From contig CP136069.1 of assembly GCA_032622095.1 (NCBI GenBank), positions 159,701,043 through 159,765,042 of the forward strand: DNA of 64,000 nucleotides, given 5' to 3'. Within the stretch, counting starts at the first letter, position 1. Each line of letters starts with the position of its first letter. The notes under the pieces are model-generated. The model was not told the origin of the DNA and searched no databases. It worked only from the letters and a program-made list of their open reading frames with translations. This DNA is from Siphonodentalium dalli (lineage: Eukaryota; Mollusca; Scaphopoda; Gadilida; Siphonodentaliidae). The position numbers and the translations under genes are program-made. This document shows positions 12,001 to 27,000 of this stretch, one piece after another.

Positions 12001-15000
12001 AATGAGGTCCTCAAAGAGTCGGCAGGCTAGCATCATTAAATTCACCCTCGGGGACCTCATTCTGCTTAGGCCTCATAATCTGGGAAGGACCTATAGTCTA
12101 AACTTAACATTGTATTTAGTTATCTTTTTCCCTTCTGTTCAGTTTCTATATCCCCTAATTTGCAGAAGATAAATTTATAATCGAGGTGACTAATGGGTGA
12201 ATATCACCAACCTCAACTGGTCAACTTCAATCTGATCCTAGGTATCCCATAGCAGTTGAGGCCTAAGCAGAATATGAGGTTCTCAGAGGATGTACGGATT
12301 CGGGATAGCATCACAAAACTCACCCTCTGGGCACCTCTTTCTGTAAATGACAGGTTTCGAGTTAAGTGGAGTGTGACTGTAGAGTTAAGCTCTGTCCAAA
12401 TCTCACCACCTAGTTCTGACCCTTGAGCAAGGTCGCTTGTGCTGTGATGACTTCGCACCACTCATGCGTTAAACAAGTACCATTCAGCTTGTCATATTGG
12501 TGAGTATCAGCGCATGTCCTGATCAAACTAGCGCCTGTACAAAATGGCTGCAGCAGGTTCATTGGTTGTCTTGTACAATTGATTTATTTATGATTGTTAT
12601 AATAGTGTAATGTTTAAAAGTATCTAAGGGCAAGCAATTGCTCAAGTGCTATAGAAAACCGTCATTATTAAACTGGCCTGATGTGTTTCATATACATGTT
12701 CTTGGTAACCGTACATTCAATACTTATTATATATTGAAATTAATAACCATCTTTCTTCCTTTTCAGAACTGAAATATATGCAAACAGGGTTGAAAAATGT
12801 AAGTTTAATCTCAGCTCATATAATATCCCAAATGAAATTTCATCATTAATTTTATCTCCGAAATCCGAACACGGAAATCGACACCAACCGAATGCAGATT
12901 TGACATACTTGCATGATGTTGAGCTCATGTTGGCTTTAGTAAAGACTGGGGTTCCTTTCTAAGTTTAAATCTGGTCTACATTCAACTCTGAGTGGTCTTT
13001 TTCGTGATGGCTCATTCATTGTGACAGGTTGATTAAAACTGTATTGGTGACGATGCACTACCATTGTGTACTTTTTGTGAGCTTCATTATAGCGTTTAGT
13101 TTGGACAGTTCTCGTAAAGATAAAGAGCCCACCTCAGCGCAATGATTAATGTAAAAACAAAATCTCAGTGCTCTATTCTCTGTGAAGTCACCATTGTTCA
13201 CTCAATGTGTGAAATAAGCACACAGTTAACTAATCAGACACCTGCTATTATAATCCGGTTCAAATCGTTCAAATAGTCAGCTAATTAAATCGGTACTCAT
13301 TTACAAGAGTACGAAACTACAATACCTGTGCTACATTAATTTTGTCAGCAACATTTTCAAAAGCTGCAAATCACTGAAAAAAAATTCTTCCCATGTTTCC
13401 TGTCTTATCTATTTAAGAAATAACACTTATAACTCTTATTTTGATTAAGTTTATGCAGTTATAACCGAAAATTTAGAAGACAAATTATATAATGCGCATG
13501 TCGCATTATAGAAAATTTGTCTCCAAACGTTTTGGATATAACTCATAACCTTAATCGAAACAAGAGTTATTTCTTATAATTTAATCAGTCATTTAACTGG
13601 AGAACCATCATATGTAGAAGGTGGAAGTATAATGAGTGTACAACATTGGGACTATTCCAAACGAAACAGACATGGGAAGTTGAAAGAGACGCCTGTCACT
13701 CAAAACGTAAACTTATCAATTGATCAAGTGACGTCTGAAATTCAGTGTTTTTTATTGCTAGTCACAACTGATCAGGAACCGGCCAGCTGTATAGTTGCAC
13801 ATGAGATTCATAAATTCGAACGCGGTGACACTAACCCTTGTTTAATCTATTGTTATTATACCCCGACTTTCGAAGAAAATGGGGGGTATACTGGATTGAC
13901 TGCGTTTGTCCATCACACTTTCTCCCTCTGTGTGTCCGTCGCACCATCTGTCCGTCCGTCCATCCGTCCGACCTCATAACTCGAACAACTATGAACCGAT
14001 TTCAATAATTTTTTGTATGCAATCTCCTTAGGACTGGCTCTCTGCATGATGCTAATTGCGGTTTGGTCCGACTTTTTTTTTTTAAGTTACGCCTCATTTT
14101 CGACTTGATATCTCGGATGATATCTCAAGTTTGGATCCTTTAATTGCAAATACTGTTTTTTTGTAGATCAGTCATATCAAGATATAGGTTGAGTTCGAAT
14201 TTGAGTTTGATCCGATGATTTTTTCTAGAGTAATGGACTTTTTTCGACTTAGAAAATTCAATTTTTTTTTCTCCGGATGATAACTAAAGTTTGGACTGTT
14301 CAATTGAAAATTACGTTTTTGTGTGAGTCAATGATATCAAAATACAGGTCAAGTTCGAATTTGAGTTTGATCTGATGATTTTTCTCAGAGTTAAGTTGAA
14401 AATTAAATTTTTCTTGTTTTTTCTTTGGTTTCCGGATGATAACTCAAGTTTGGATTGTTTAATTGGAAATTCTGTTTTTTTTTGTGGGGCGTTCATATCA
14501 AATTGTAATACGACCCTGCCTAACTATGCTTAAAAGCCATGTCCTGATTGGCCAGTGGCCCGAGTTACCATGGCTATCTCGTTCCAGTTTTGTGGTACAA
14601 TTCTACTTTTTCCAATTGTACCACGAAAAAAATCGGTTTATTCAGATCGCCGCACGCGACTTTTCCCGTCTTTTCTAACTCCGCGCAAACGGGGCATCAA
14701 CGGAGTACACCCGCACCCGTAACCCTTTGAATTTTGCTACATCTTGACAATCTTGCGAATTTTCTAGCGATTTGTCGCTTGAAACCAGTTTGGTTGCCAA
14801 TGAATATGGTCCAAATGATGTTATGTTATATTGATATATGTTACGACCAAAGAAAGTTACTTAATAAGTATATTAAATGACAAAATAAATCCATGGGGCC
14901 GGGCCACAGAAGTTGGAATCACTGACTGTTATGCTATTTTTTGAGATTTTTTTGGAGTTCTAGGTATATAGTTGACAACTATATACCTAGAACTCCAAAA

Positions 15001-18000
15001 CAATCTAAAAAAATAGCATAACAGTCAGTGATTCCAACTTCTGTGGGCCGGGCTGTGCATTGGTCGATTCGAATCTCAATCATATTCGATATTTCGGAAT
15101 CAAGTTGAAAATGAAAGCGTGTGTTCACCAGTACAGAAGGGGAATAAGATTAGTTTAGTAAACTAGATCACTTAGATCGCTTAGATGATCATATTCATGT
15201 CCCAACAACGTTCAAAACAGAAATGACGGCAATCGTATTTCCTGTACAATTTAAATGAAACGCACGGGCGCCGCTGAAAACACATCGATTTTTTAGCCAA
15301 TCACAACGATTATTTCTAGAAGAGGTGCCTCGAAAAGTCAACGGGGGAATTTCATAACAAGACAAGACATTACCAGAGTACTCCATGCAAAGAAATCGAG
15401 TACGCCCAATACGAATTACACCACGAAATGTTTTCTCACCTGAGACCGAAAAAGCGGTGTATTTCGTTGACTATTCAGTCGAATTGTGACCATAAACTTT
15501 CAGTCGTATTACAAAAGAAATAAATACACGGTGTATCGGTGTGTATGGTCAAGTTGTACCACAAAAAACTGATTGTAGGACTCCGCTACGCGTCGTCCTA
15601 CAATCAGTTTTTTGTGGTACAACTTGACCATACACACCTCTACACCGTGTATTTATTTCTTAAATACAGGTCAAGTTCGAATTTGAGTTTGATCCAATGA
15701 TTTTTCCCAAAGTTATGGGCCTTTCGACTTCAAATTTTTTTTTTATAATTTTCTGTTTTTCTGTGTGAGGTTACCTTCATGGTGTAATCAACTCCTCCTA
15801 CAGTTTTGATCGTAGATATTTGAAACTTCCTTTTTTTTGGATGCTATCACACTCGACAAAAGCCATCTTAGATGTTAAGGTTGCGTTTCATTTTCTACCC
15901 TTTTTTTGGTTTCTGCAATCATTCGAACAAATATGAACCAATATCAAAATTATTAATCCAAATTTTTCTTTAACTCTTTCGCTGCCAAACGCGCATAAAT
16001 GCGAACTTCGCAGACGCTGCCAATCGCGCATTTTTGCGAATTTGATATGTAGTCTAATGTATGGGATATAACTCTATTCTTTCCGGCATGTTTGACAGTG
16101 TACAATGTATTTATCTGTAGTACTGTTGCGCGCGAACAATTTAAAGCCACAATGTGTTCAAGGTCATGCTATTTCTGACGTTATGGGAGTACAGTCAGAG
16201 CCAGATATTGCGTCATTGTTGTTAGCACGTGGTTATCAGTCGAAAATGGCCGCTCGCAAAAGACTCAGGACTGAAGAAGTTATTGTTATTACCTCTATAC
16301 TCTAATGATCGAGGGGCGCCTGCGGCGCATAAGATACTTATACCTATTATTTATGTGGGCAGTAGCCTCTATAGGGGCGTCTGCGGCGCATAAGATACTA
16401 TGGGTGGCGGGATGGGGTGGTAACTAACCTCTATACTCTAATGATCGAGGGGCACCTGCGGCGCATAAGATACTTATACCTATTATTTATGTGGCAGTAG
16501 CCTCTATAGGGGCGCCTGCGACGCATAAGATACTATGGGTGGCGGGATGGGGTGGTGGATGGGTAACTAACATCTATACTCTAATGATCGAGGCGCTCAT
16601 GCTGCACATAAGATACTTATACCTATTATTTATGTGGCAGCAGCCTCTATAGGGGCGCCTGCGGCGCATAAGATACTATGGGTGGCGGGATGGGGAGGTG
16701 GGTGGGTAACTAACCTCTACACTCTAATGATTGAGGGCGCCTGCGGCGCATAAGATACTTATACCTATTATTTATGTGGCAGTAGCCTCTATATATAGGG
16801 GCGCCTGCGGCGCATAAGATACTATGGGTGGTAGGATGAGGAGGTGGGTGGGTAACTAACCTCTATACTCCAATGATCTAGGGGCGCCTGCGGCGCATAA
16901 GATACTTATATCTATTATTTATGTGGGCAGTAGCCTCTATAGGGGCACCTGCGGCGCATAACATACTATAGGTGGTGGGTAACTAACCTCTATACTCTAA
17001 TGATCGAGGGGCACCTGCGGCGCATAAGATACTTATACCTATTATTTATAATACACCTTTACTGGTTTTGAACAACCCTTGTCTATTGTATCGTTTTCCA
17101 GTGGTGATAACAGGCAACTAAATTAATTATGCTGGTGAGTTGACCACGCGTACGTCCGCGTGACCCATATAATTCACATAAATCATTGTAAAACCCAAGT
17201 TTCCTGAAATTCAAGATGGCCGTCAAGATCATGTGACTTATAAGGGGCGGAGCAGGGTCATATGTCCCCCTGCAGGTATATATACATATTGGTATGGTTA
17301 TATATATATATCTATATTTGGAATTGTACCTATCAGGGAATATTCAAGCAACAAAAGCACGAACTCAACAAAGTGCGCCATTGTATCCCATTTTCCTACA
17401 AATAGGTGGCAACTTACATAAATCCAAGATGGACGCCAAGGTCACGTGACCTATTTTATGTCCAAAGTGGGTTCATATAGGTTACTCCCGTGTACCTTAC
17501 TGTTGGACATCGTATAATTGGGTTGAAAATTAGAAAACAAACAACACACCCATTCATACCCACACAAACTGTACATATACCGGCAAATAGCCACTAATCC
17601 AAGATGGCCGCCAATGTCACGTGACCTTGGTGGGCGTGTCCACGGCGGCATTCGACAGGGTATACCTATGTCTATATACATGTGAAGTTTCAACTAATTA
17701 TTTTAGAAACTGCTTGAGATATAATGTATTACCCATATATGCCTGAAATACATGGATATATGTACAGGATGCGTGGCACTGGGGGGTACGTCTGTGGTGG
17801 CGGGTGGCAGCGAAAGAGTTAAAGTTAAAAATCTTTTTTGTTGGGTTTACGGATAATGCGGGTTTAATTTGCCACGGTGGGGGTATGCTAGCACTCGAGT
17901 GCACACCTCTTGTTTATATTTTATTTGGTATTTTATTGAATAAAGTTAAATTAATCAATAATGAGTTGCTTGTGTTTCGACAACTCTTTGTAACACCTCT

Positions 18001-21000
18001 TTAAACCGAACAGAATGGCCTGTCCGAAAGGGGTTCGGTTTGGATTATATTCGATTATGTACATAATTTTGGGGTTCGAACCAGCCATGTCCATTTAACT
18101 TCCTGATACTCCAATGTGCTACCTGGCCGAAGTAGGTATTGTCATACCAAAGAGAAACTCCATCTCATTGGTTAAATTGCTATGCAGTAAATCATCCTTG
18201 ACTCCAGCACAATATGACAGTGAAGCATGATAGTTCTCTGGGATTAAGTTGATTTTCACTCAGTTTTTCAGGAATTGTTCATGATTTGATTTCTTTAACA
18301 GAGGTTGAAAGAATCAATAACAAAGAATTCCCCTACACTGGGCAGAGATGCCTCCTATACAAAAAGTGTGAGTATATATCTTATGTGTTAACTATTGGAT
18401 GAATTCTTCCATTTACTTATAAATATTTACATAGATATTTACATTTATATAGATCACATTATCATAGCTAAGAGTTTGGAAATCCTATATCGTTCTGACT
18501 TAATGTGCTGCATGGGCTAGTCTCAAATAATAGGCCATTATGTGAAAATAAATAAGAATACACTCAGGGTTTTTTTATGTGAATAAATCATCAAAAAGCT
18601 ATATAAATGTAAGAAATGAATGTTATGCGTGTATTATTGGGGGATACAGCATCGTAGTTGTTAGGGGCACATTTAATGTAAACTGCGAACAATGTATCAC
18701 ACCGACCACAGCGCCGTATCCTCCAATAACACACACACCTACTTTATTTATATCTTAAATAATTACTTTCACTCCATTTACTATTGTATTTTGCCATTGG
18801 TTTTTGAATGATTAATGTTTTTAAATAGGACAATTACATTAGGGCAGAAGTGAAATTGAGTGAACACAATCATGGCAACACACAATGTCACTGTAAAGTT
18901 CCTGTTATTTAACAATATTTCCAACTGAAAATGAATTTTCAGGTCGATATTTTTCACCGAGATGTAATTATATGTAATAATCATAGCTATCTAATATAAT
19001 TAAACTGTTTAAAGGGAATATGATGATTCACAAACTGTTTTTAAATTGCTTAAAGAGCATATGTAAAGTAAAGTTGGTGAATAAATTCATATCTGCCCAT
19101 GCACAGTAGGTGTTTGCTACTGTATATGGGGTGTTTGCCGCCACAGCAGGAAGAAAAGCCCCCCCCCCCCCCCCACCCAATTCCGGACATGGACTGGTGA
19201 TTGTGACTTATCTTGTTTTCTTTTTGTGAATTGTGTACATATATCATATTGAATATCATTTTAGATCCTGAATTGGTGTAATCTAATGGCCTGTTAGTGC
19301 TTTGCCGATTGAAATCAATAAAGTGGTTGATAAACTCTGTGTGTCTTTAATTACTAGAAATGCCTTGTTTTTTCAGAGCACGATAAAGAGATTGCCAGCA
19401 TACTTGACAATACAGTTTGTTAGATTTTATTATAAAGAAAAAGAATCTGTGAATGCCAAAATATTGAAGGTAAGCACTGGATAATGTCACCTAAATTATC
19501 CTCTGGACCTGGACACCTTACTCTGCATGGCCTCATCTGCTATGGGAGACCTAGACTTAGAATTAAGTTCTCAGATGGTGATGTGCACCCATTGGGCACC
19601 TCGAATATGCATTGTGTCATCTGCATATTTGGGGATATAGAGAAACTAAACTAAAAAAAGTAAAACAAACTTTCTACAGATGTTTCTAAAGAGACTAAAA
19701 AGCTTGTTGATTTGATAATAAAGATCCTTTCCAGAGAAGATGAGGCCTAAGCAGAATGAGGTCCCCAGAAGGTGAATTTAGTGATGCTAGCCCACAGTGC
19801 GGGTGTAGCGTCACTAAATTCACACTCTAGAGGACCTCATTCTGCTTGTGATATATAAGAGAATTGGCCTAACAATATTTACCTTGACCTTGTAAGCGAG
19901 TGCATTCTCTTATATATGTGAGGCTCCCTGGGATATATAAGAGAAGGCACAGGATCTTTAATGCTCAACAGCGCAGCTCCCGTCATGAAAGGGTTAATTT
20001 CGTTAACAGGTTATCAGCAGTGTATGAATAACAATTTATCAAAAGTTACGTATGACATATGCTTACTTATCAAAACAATGATGATTAACTGCCTGATAAA
20101 TTGTCCGCTTGACCTATTTCAGTTGTTGTGGTTCCCATCGATGCACATTTCCATTATCACTTTTGTCCAACTCAAAGTTTATCAGTTATTTTTATACCCC
20201 CATATAAAATGGGGGGTATAACTGGATTGACTGCGTCTGTCCGGCTGTCCGTCGTACCGTCCGTCCGTCACACTTTCTCCCTCCGTGTGTCCGTCCGTCC
20301 GACCTCATAACTCGAACAACTATGAACCGATTTCAATACTTTTTTGTATGCAATCTCCTTAGGACGCCTCTCCGCATGATGCTAATTGCGGTGCGGTCCG
20401 ACTTTCTTTTTTTAAGTTACGCCTTACTTTTCGACTTATTTTGACTTAGAAAATTCTGTCCGACTTAATAACTTTAACAAATATGAACCGATTTCAATAA
20501 TATTTGGTATACATGCTTCTCACAACACCCTCTCTACATGATGCAGCTCAGGGTTGGGTCGGACATTACACTTCATTTTCGACTTATTTTGGGATTATTT
20601 TTGTGTGGATGCTATCAAGTTAGGATATTTTCCGGAAGTTTCTTCGAATATGGATTCGGAACAATGATTTTTACCACAGTTTTGGGTCCGTCCGTCTTTT
20701 TTTCTGTACAAGCTTCTTGTGACACCATATCGATATTATTAATCCAAATTTTCCTTTAAAGTTAAAAATCTTTTTTGTTGGGTTTACGGATTATGTGGGT
20801 TGAATTTTCCACGGTGGGGGTATGATAGCACGCGAGTGCACACCTCTTGTTGTGCTCGTATCTTTATATTTTTGTTTTAGCTTTGGTTTACTCAATTATC
20901 CCATATTTTGGTTTCCAATATGGCCAAAGTTTCTGAAAAATGACCAAAATAAATCAGAAATAGCCAAAACAAAATTTAGGCTAGAGTGAACCCTGGTAAC

Positions 21001-24000
21001 TATTGACTTCTTATATATATATTTTTATTTCCTCTAGCTAGGAGAGTATTATCTTTAATAAAACTTCTGAATTTTGATTTTTTGATACTCACTTGTATAA
21101 AATTTTGACCTTGCAGGATGTTAAATTTTCTATGAATCTAGATGTCTATGATCTGTGTTCAGAAGAGCTTCAAAAGAAACTGGTACCAGCGAGAGATAAA
21201 TTCAAACAAGCTGAAGACAAGTTTCTTGAAGATGCTCAAAAGGTATATTTTGCTTTATCAACCACTGGGGTTAAAGTTTTATTTATCCCCTGCCCGAAAA
21301 TTTTCATCGGGGGGATACAGGAATGGGTTTCGTCCATCTGTCGGGGAGGGGAGTCTGTCCATCCCAAAAAGTTGTCCGGGAGTTATTTCGTACAATTATC
21401 AACAGATTTCAAAGAATTTTGGTATATGAGTTCACAAAGCGAATATCTTAAATGAGTTTTTAAACTAGGCCCGGGCAGATATTTTCACCAGCGTTACAGC
21501 CCTTTGATTGTCATATTTTTGAAAAGTTGTCCGGGGTGTTATTTCGAACAATTATCAACATATAAAATATTAGTCTCCCTTTAATTAGTTATCTGAGGTC
21601 AAAGGCACCTGTCGCATAATATTCCCCTGGCCATTATATTCCCCTGGTCATGTGAACATATGTTTACCAATTTTACTACATATCTTTTAAGCTTATAAGG
21701 AATGCTCTGTATTGCTCATTTATGCCCCTTCACAGATTACACAGATGCACCTCTGATAACCATTAAAGAAAGCCAGCAAACAGATGCACGGAATTTGTCC
21801 GGAATTTAGCTTTGGCACGCACCCCGTTGAAACCACATTCGTCTATATCATCTTGTTCGCATCATATCAGTAAAACATTGACTTGATAACCCCTTTGGGA
21901 AATGCATTATATCTCAGGTTGTCTTGCACCGATTGGCCTGAAATTTTGCATGTCTTATTCTGAGATGTGCCGCAGGATATGGTAAAAGTTTAGGTGCAAT
22001 CGGACATTAGGGTGATATATTTTTAAATGCACTAAAATCGTGACAAATAAACACTTGGTTCCATCTATAGATAGATTAATCTAGCTATATTAACCTAGCA
22101 TTTTTAACTTTAATATATCTAACTTGTTTGTTATGGTTATTTTAGCATGTTAAACTATGTTAACATAACATCTTAGAAATGTTACTCAATGTATGTTTAA
22201 CTACGCTAGAAAGATTTTCAAGTTCCCAGACCTCCAATGACAACATTTTTGATGCAGTTGATTTTATTAATGAATAATCACATGATTAAATACACCAGCT
22301 CTGATCACATCATTTTAAGATTGCAAAATATAATGACATATATGCTCTACTTAATTACTTCAGGCAAAGGCAGCTGGTAAAAAATTAAATAAGGAAGCGC
22401 CAAGTGATGGGCCAATGGAACCATATGCATTTGATGATGGTGAGTTTATCATTCTGCTTCCAAATTCCTATAAAACTCCACATAACATTCCTCCATTATT
22501 CCTTCACACGATTTGCAAGTACCATAACCGAATTGGAGCAATCTCAATCAACTTCATTGCCGCCACCTGCCATAGAATTCAAAGGAAAATTAAAACCAAA
22601 ATTGATCAACAAAATATCGTCAAAAATGTAGTGTCCAACGAGACTACGGGTGCCCCTAACAAGAAGTACGCCTGCTGTAGATGATGCGATGATACAATGC
22701 AAAGCACAGGTGTTCTTGCATCATCGCCAGCAGAACTCTAAATTTAAAAATTCATACTATAAGGCCAAGCCAGAGTTTAGTGAGCTTGTCATTTGCAGAA
22801 TGAGGTCCCCAGAGGGTGAATTTAGCATGGCAGGCTAGCATCACTAAATTCACCCTCTGGGGACCTCATTCTGCTTAGGCCTCATCTTCTCCGGAAAGTT
22901 TCTTTATTATCAAATTTCTATAGAAACTTATATTCTATTTCTTTTTTAGTTTAGTCTCTCTATATCCCCAAAATGGCAGACGACACATTGCATAATCAAG
23001 GGTTCCCAATGGGTGTACATCACAATCATCACCATTTGGGAACTTCAATCTGAGTCTATGTCTCTCATAGCTGATGAGGCCATGCAGAATGAGGTTCACA
23101 GAGGGTGAATTCAGTGATGCTAGCCCGATATGCGGGATAGTATCACTAAATTCATCCTCTAGGGACCTCATTCTGCAAATGACAGGCACACTAAACTCAG
23201 ACTTGTTTAAGGCCAAATAAAAAATTTCATTTGAGTCTCAGACACTGCCACATTGAAATAAATGGCCAGCTTTGGCCATATTATTTTGATTTTTGATATT
23301 ATGACACAAAAAGTTGAGCTTCAGTGTCACTGACACTTTCATTTTACTACCTTGCCAGAATAAAATATCTTCTTCAAATACTCAGTGGATTATACAACAT
23401 AGGTTCCATTTTTAGCTCAACTTACTTTGTAAGTTTGAGCTATTGCCATGGTTTGGCGTCCGTCGTCTGTGTGTGCGTGTGTCCGTCAACAATTTCCTTT
23501 GGCGCGGGATACAGGTCGTACCTTTGTTCTGATCTTTATGAAATTTGTCATGGATGTTAATATTGACATGTAGATGGGAACGAGTGATTTTGGGGTCGTT
23601 CGGCCATAAAACATGGCCGCCAGCAGCCATCTTGGATTTTACTCTTTGCATGACTAAATCCTTTGGCGCGGGCTACAGGTCGTAGCTTTGGTCGGAACTT
23701 CATGAAATTTGTCATGGATGTTAACAATAACATGTAGATGGGAACTAGTCATTTTGGGGTCATTCGTCCAAAAAACATGGCCGCCAGCAGCCATCTTGGA
23801 TTTTACTCTTTGCATGACTAAATCCTTTGTCGCGGGCTACAGGTCTTAGCTTTGGTCAGATCTTCATGAAATTTGTCATGGATGTTAACAATGACATGTA
23901 GATGGGAACAAGTCCTTTGGGGTCAATTGGCCAAAAAACATGGCCGCCAGCAGCCATCTTGGATTTTACTCTTTGCATGACTAAATCCTTTGGCACAGGT

Positions 24001-27000
24001 CAGACATTGCAATTAGCACCTTTCCTTTCCTATCATTAAATTATTCCCCTTCCTAAGTTGAGCTACAGTGTCATTGACACTTTCATTCTGTATACCAGCA
24101 TATCTGACTTTATGTAGAGCATAAATGTGTGGTACATGATGAATTATGTATACCATAATTCTCTTCCTTTATCACTAGATGTTGGTTCAAATAACAATGG
24201 ATATTACGAGCTGCAAGCAGTGCTGACACACAAGGGCAGGTCCAGTTCTAGTGGTCATTACGTCGCCTGGGTCAAACGGAAAGGAGGTTTGTATGCAACT
24301 AATTATATACCACATTATTATTTCTTAGGATGATAATTTTAGGGATGCTACATATTCACATATATACTGCATGCATGTGTGTTACTGGCCAATGATTTAT
24401 GACATGAGGGAGATGGCGTACAGTTGGCACGACACACAGCAATCGCAACAGTGCCATTTAAAACTATCATCAAGTAACACATGTGCAGTTCTTAGAAGAA
24501 TGTTCTTATTCACCTGTATTATCTTTCTTCTGCTCATATCTCCTTGACATCCTCCAGTTGAATATAGACCATTCCAAGGTAGACTCAGTTTTAACTGAAT
24601 GGGATAATCCATTTAGTAAAGAAAGGGTTAAACCAGTTTGAAATAGCTTTAAAGATGCATAATCTGAGGCTTACGGATGATCGTTTAGAATTCCGTAAAC
24701 TGTTTTAAATAGCTTATGGACTCAACTGAAAATTTTAACTGACTTTATCTGGAGCTTCTCTTCGAATGACTTTTTAACCATTAATTTATATCTGTGATTT
24801 TTTAGGATTTGCCATCTCTTAGACTTATTTTATCCGCGTGTTTGCTCTTTTATCCTATAGTATGATGTTCTTTTATATATATATATTTTATTTTTTTTAT
24901 CACATATTTTATGTAACAGCGCCTATGAACACAACTCTGTAGTGAAATAGGCGCTCTACAAATGTTAATAATAATAATAATAATAATCAATGATTAAGTG
25001 CCCTTCAATTACTATTTATTTGGTTTCAGGGATTAAATTATCTGATTCGAGTCGAGAAACCCACCTATCAAAGCTCAGAGTTATTAGATATCGATTTTTG
25101 AAATCTATTATTTTTCACCATCGATACTTATTAGTGGCCCAGTAAAGAGTCAACGAGTCGACGGCCTCAGGCCAAATTGCGGATGAAGATGGATAACTCT
25201 AAAATCAAGAGGCTTTGTGTTGATAATAAGGCCAAATTTCGTCGAACAATATGTTGATAAATAACATGTTTTGGGCAATTGTATACTATAGTTGACAGTG
25301 GTTAGCATTATTTTTGGGCAATTAATAGATTCTGATAACTGAAGCGGCATTTCTAACAATATTGTTGTTGGAATCTGATTATATGGGGACCATCAAATCG
25401 GATTGAGTACAGTTAATGACTCCAGTGTAATGATGATATTTTTCCAAGTTTGATCTGTATTATATTTTAAGAAGTTAATTCTCATATCCAGATTATGTCA
25501 TCAATACAAATGCTTCCATCAATTCATAGCTACTCAAATTTCCTTGCAGATGAATGGCTCATGTTTGATGATGACCGAGTCACTCCCGTCTTGGCAGAAG
25601 ATATCCTCAAGCTATCAGGAGGAGGTAAATATTTGTATTACCATATGCAGCTCTGTCCCTGTTCGTAACAGTAAAAGAAATAAGTTTTTAATGATCTTTA
25701 ACATTGTCAATATTTAAAGACCCACTTAATTTTCGAATGCCCATCTCACATTATATACAACATATTTCATATGTTATACCATTTGAAAGAGGCACCAAAA
25801 ATATGTATATTCAACCGGAATATGGAACATCTGTCCACAATGTGACAGAGATTCTCATATTCACACTAAGACTTCCCCTGTTATTAACCCCAGAATGCAT
25901 CATAATTCATAACTAAGAGATAGAGTTATTCCCCTTCCATTGAGAATAATAGATTAGCAGTACAGACTAGATCAAAATTAAGCACAGAACGCACGTCGGT
26001 ACCTTGACAAAAACAACATGACCACAGTTTAATCGACCGGATCAGTTGATAATACAATGTTTTGGAGCTTCCTCTTTCAAATGGTATATAATATGGAAAA
26101 TGTTTTATATAATGTAATCTGGGCATTCAAAAATTACAGTAATGCTCTAGATAACCACAGCAGAATTATGGGTAACTTTTCAGGAAATATGGCTTGTTGC
26201 CATTCATTGGACGGCTCTCGGGGAGAGCTTTCCGATGAATGGCAACAAGCCATATTTCCGACTAAATCCTGAAAAGTTACCCATAATTCTGCTGTGGTTA
26301 AGGGGTCGATTAATTAGAGCATTACTGTAAGTGGGCCTTTAAAGCTGGTGCATCTCTTCCCTGGACTTGCTGAAAAGATGTGGGGTTAAAAACTATTAAT
26401 TTTAACCCTTTTAGAGCTCTTTCCATCAATGTATCACAATATTATAATCAATAAATTTGAAATATGATCAAGGAAATATGGGTTGATACAAAAATCGGAC
26501 TTGGCACTGAAAGGGTTAAAGCTGGTGCATCTCTTCCCTGAAAAGATGTGGGGTTAAAAACTATTAATTTTAAGTCATTGATAACAGGGGCTTCTGTCAC
26601 AAGGAAATATCTTTTTTCTTAATATCACAAATCGATCTATTAAAATACTTTTAAGTGGAATGTGTGCAACACCAGATTAAGCCTGCAATTAGTGTGTCTG
26701 TCATTTTCAGAATGAGGTCCCCAGAGGGAGAATTTAGTGACACTATCCCGCACTGTGGGCTAGCATCACCAAATTCACCCTCTGGTAACCTCATTCTGCT
26801 TCAACTGCTATGGGAGACCTAGGATCAAATAGAAGTTCCCCAGGTGATGTTTACCCATTAGTCACCTCGATAACAGATAATGCATTTTATCTTCTGCAAA
26901 TTAGGGGATATAGAAACTTCCCAGAACAGAAAAAGTAACTAAAAACAATGTTAATTTGAGACAACAGATAAAACTATGTTAATTTGAGATTATAGATACT

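Noticed and set aside
13632-13979. 115-codon plus-strand ORF
   Set aside because: Runs into the TCCGTCCG part of a dispersed repeat; the unusual SVRPSIRPTS tail is repeat translation.
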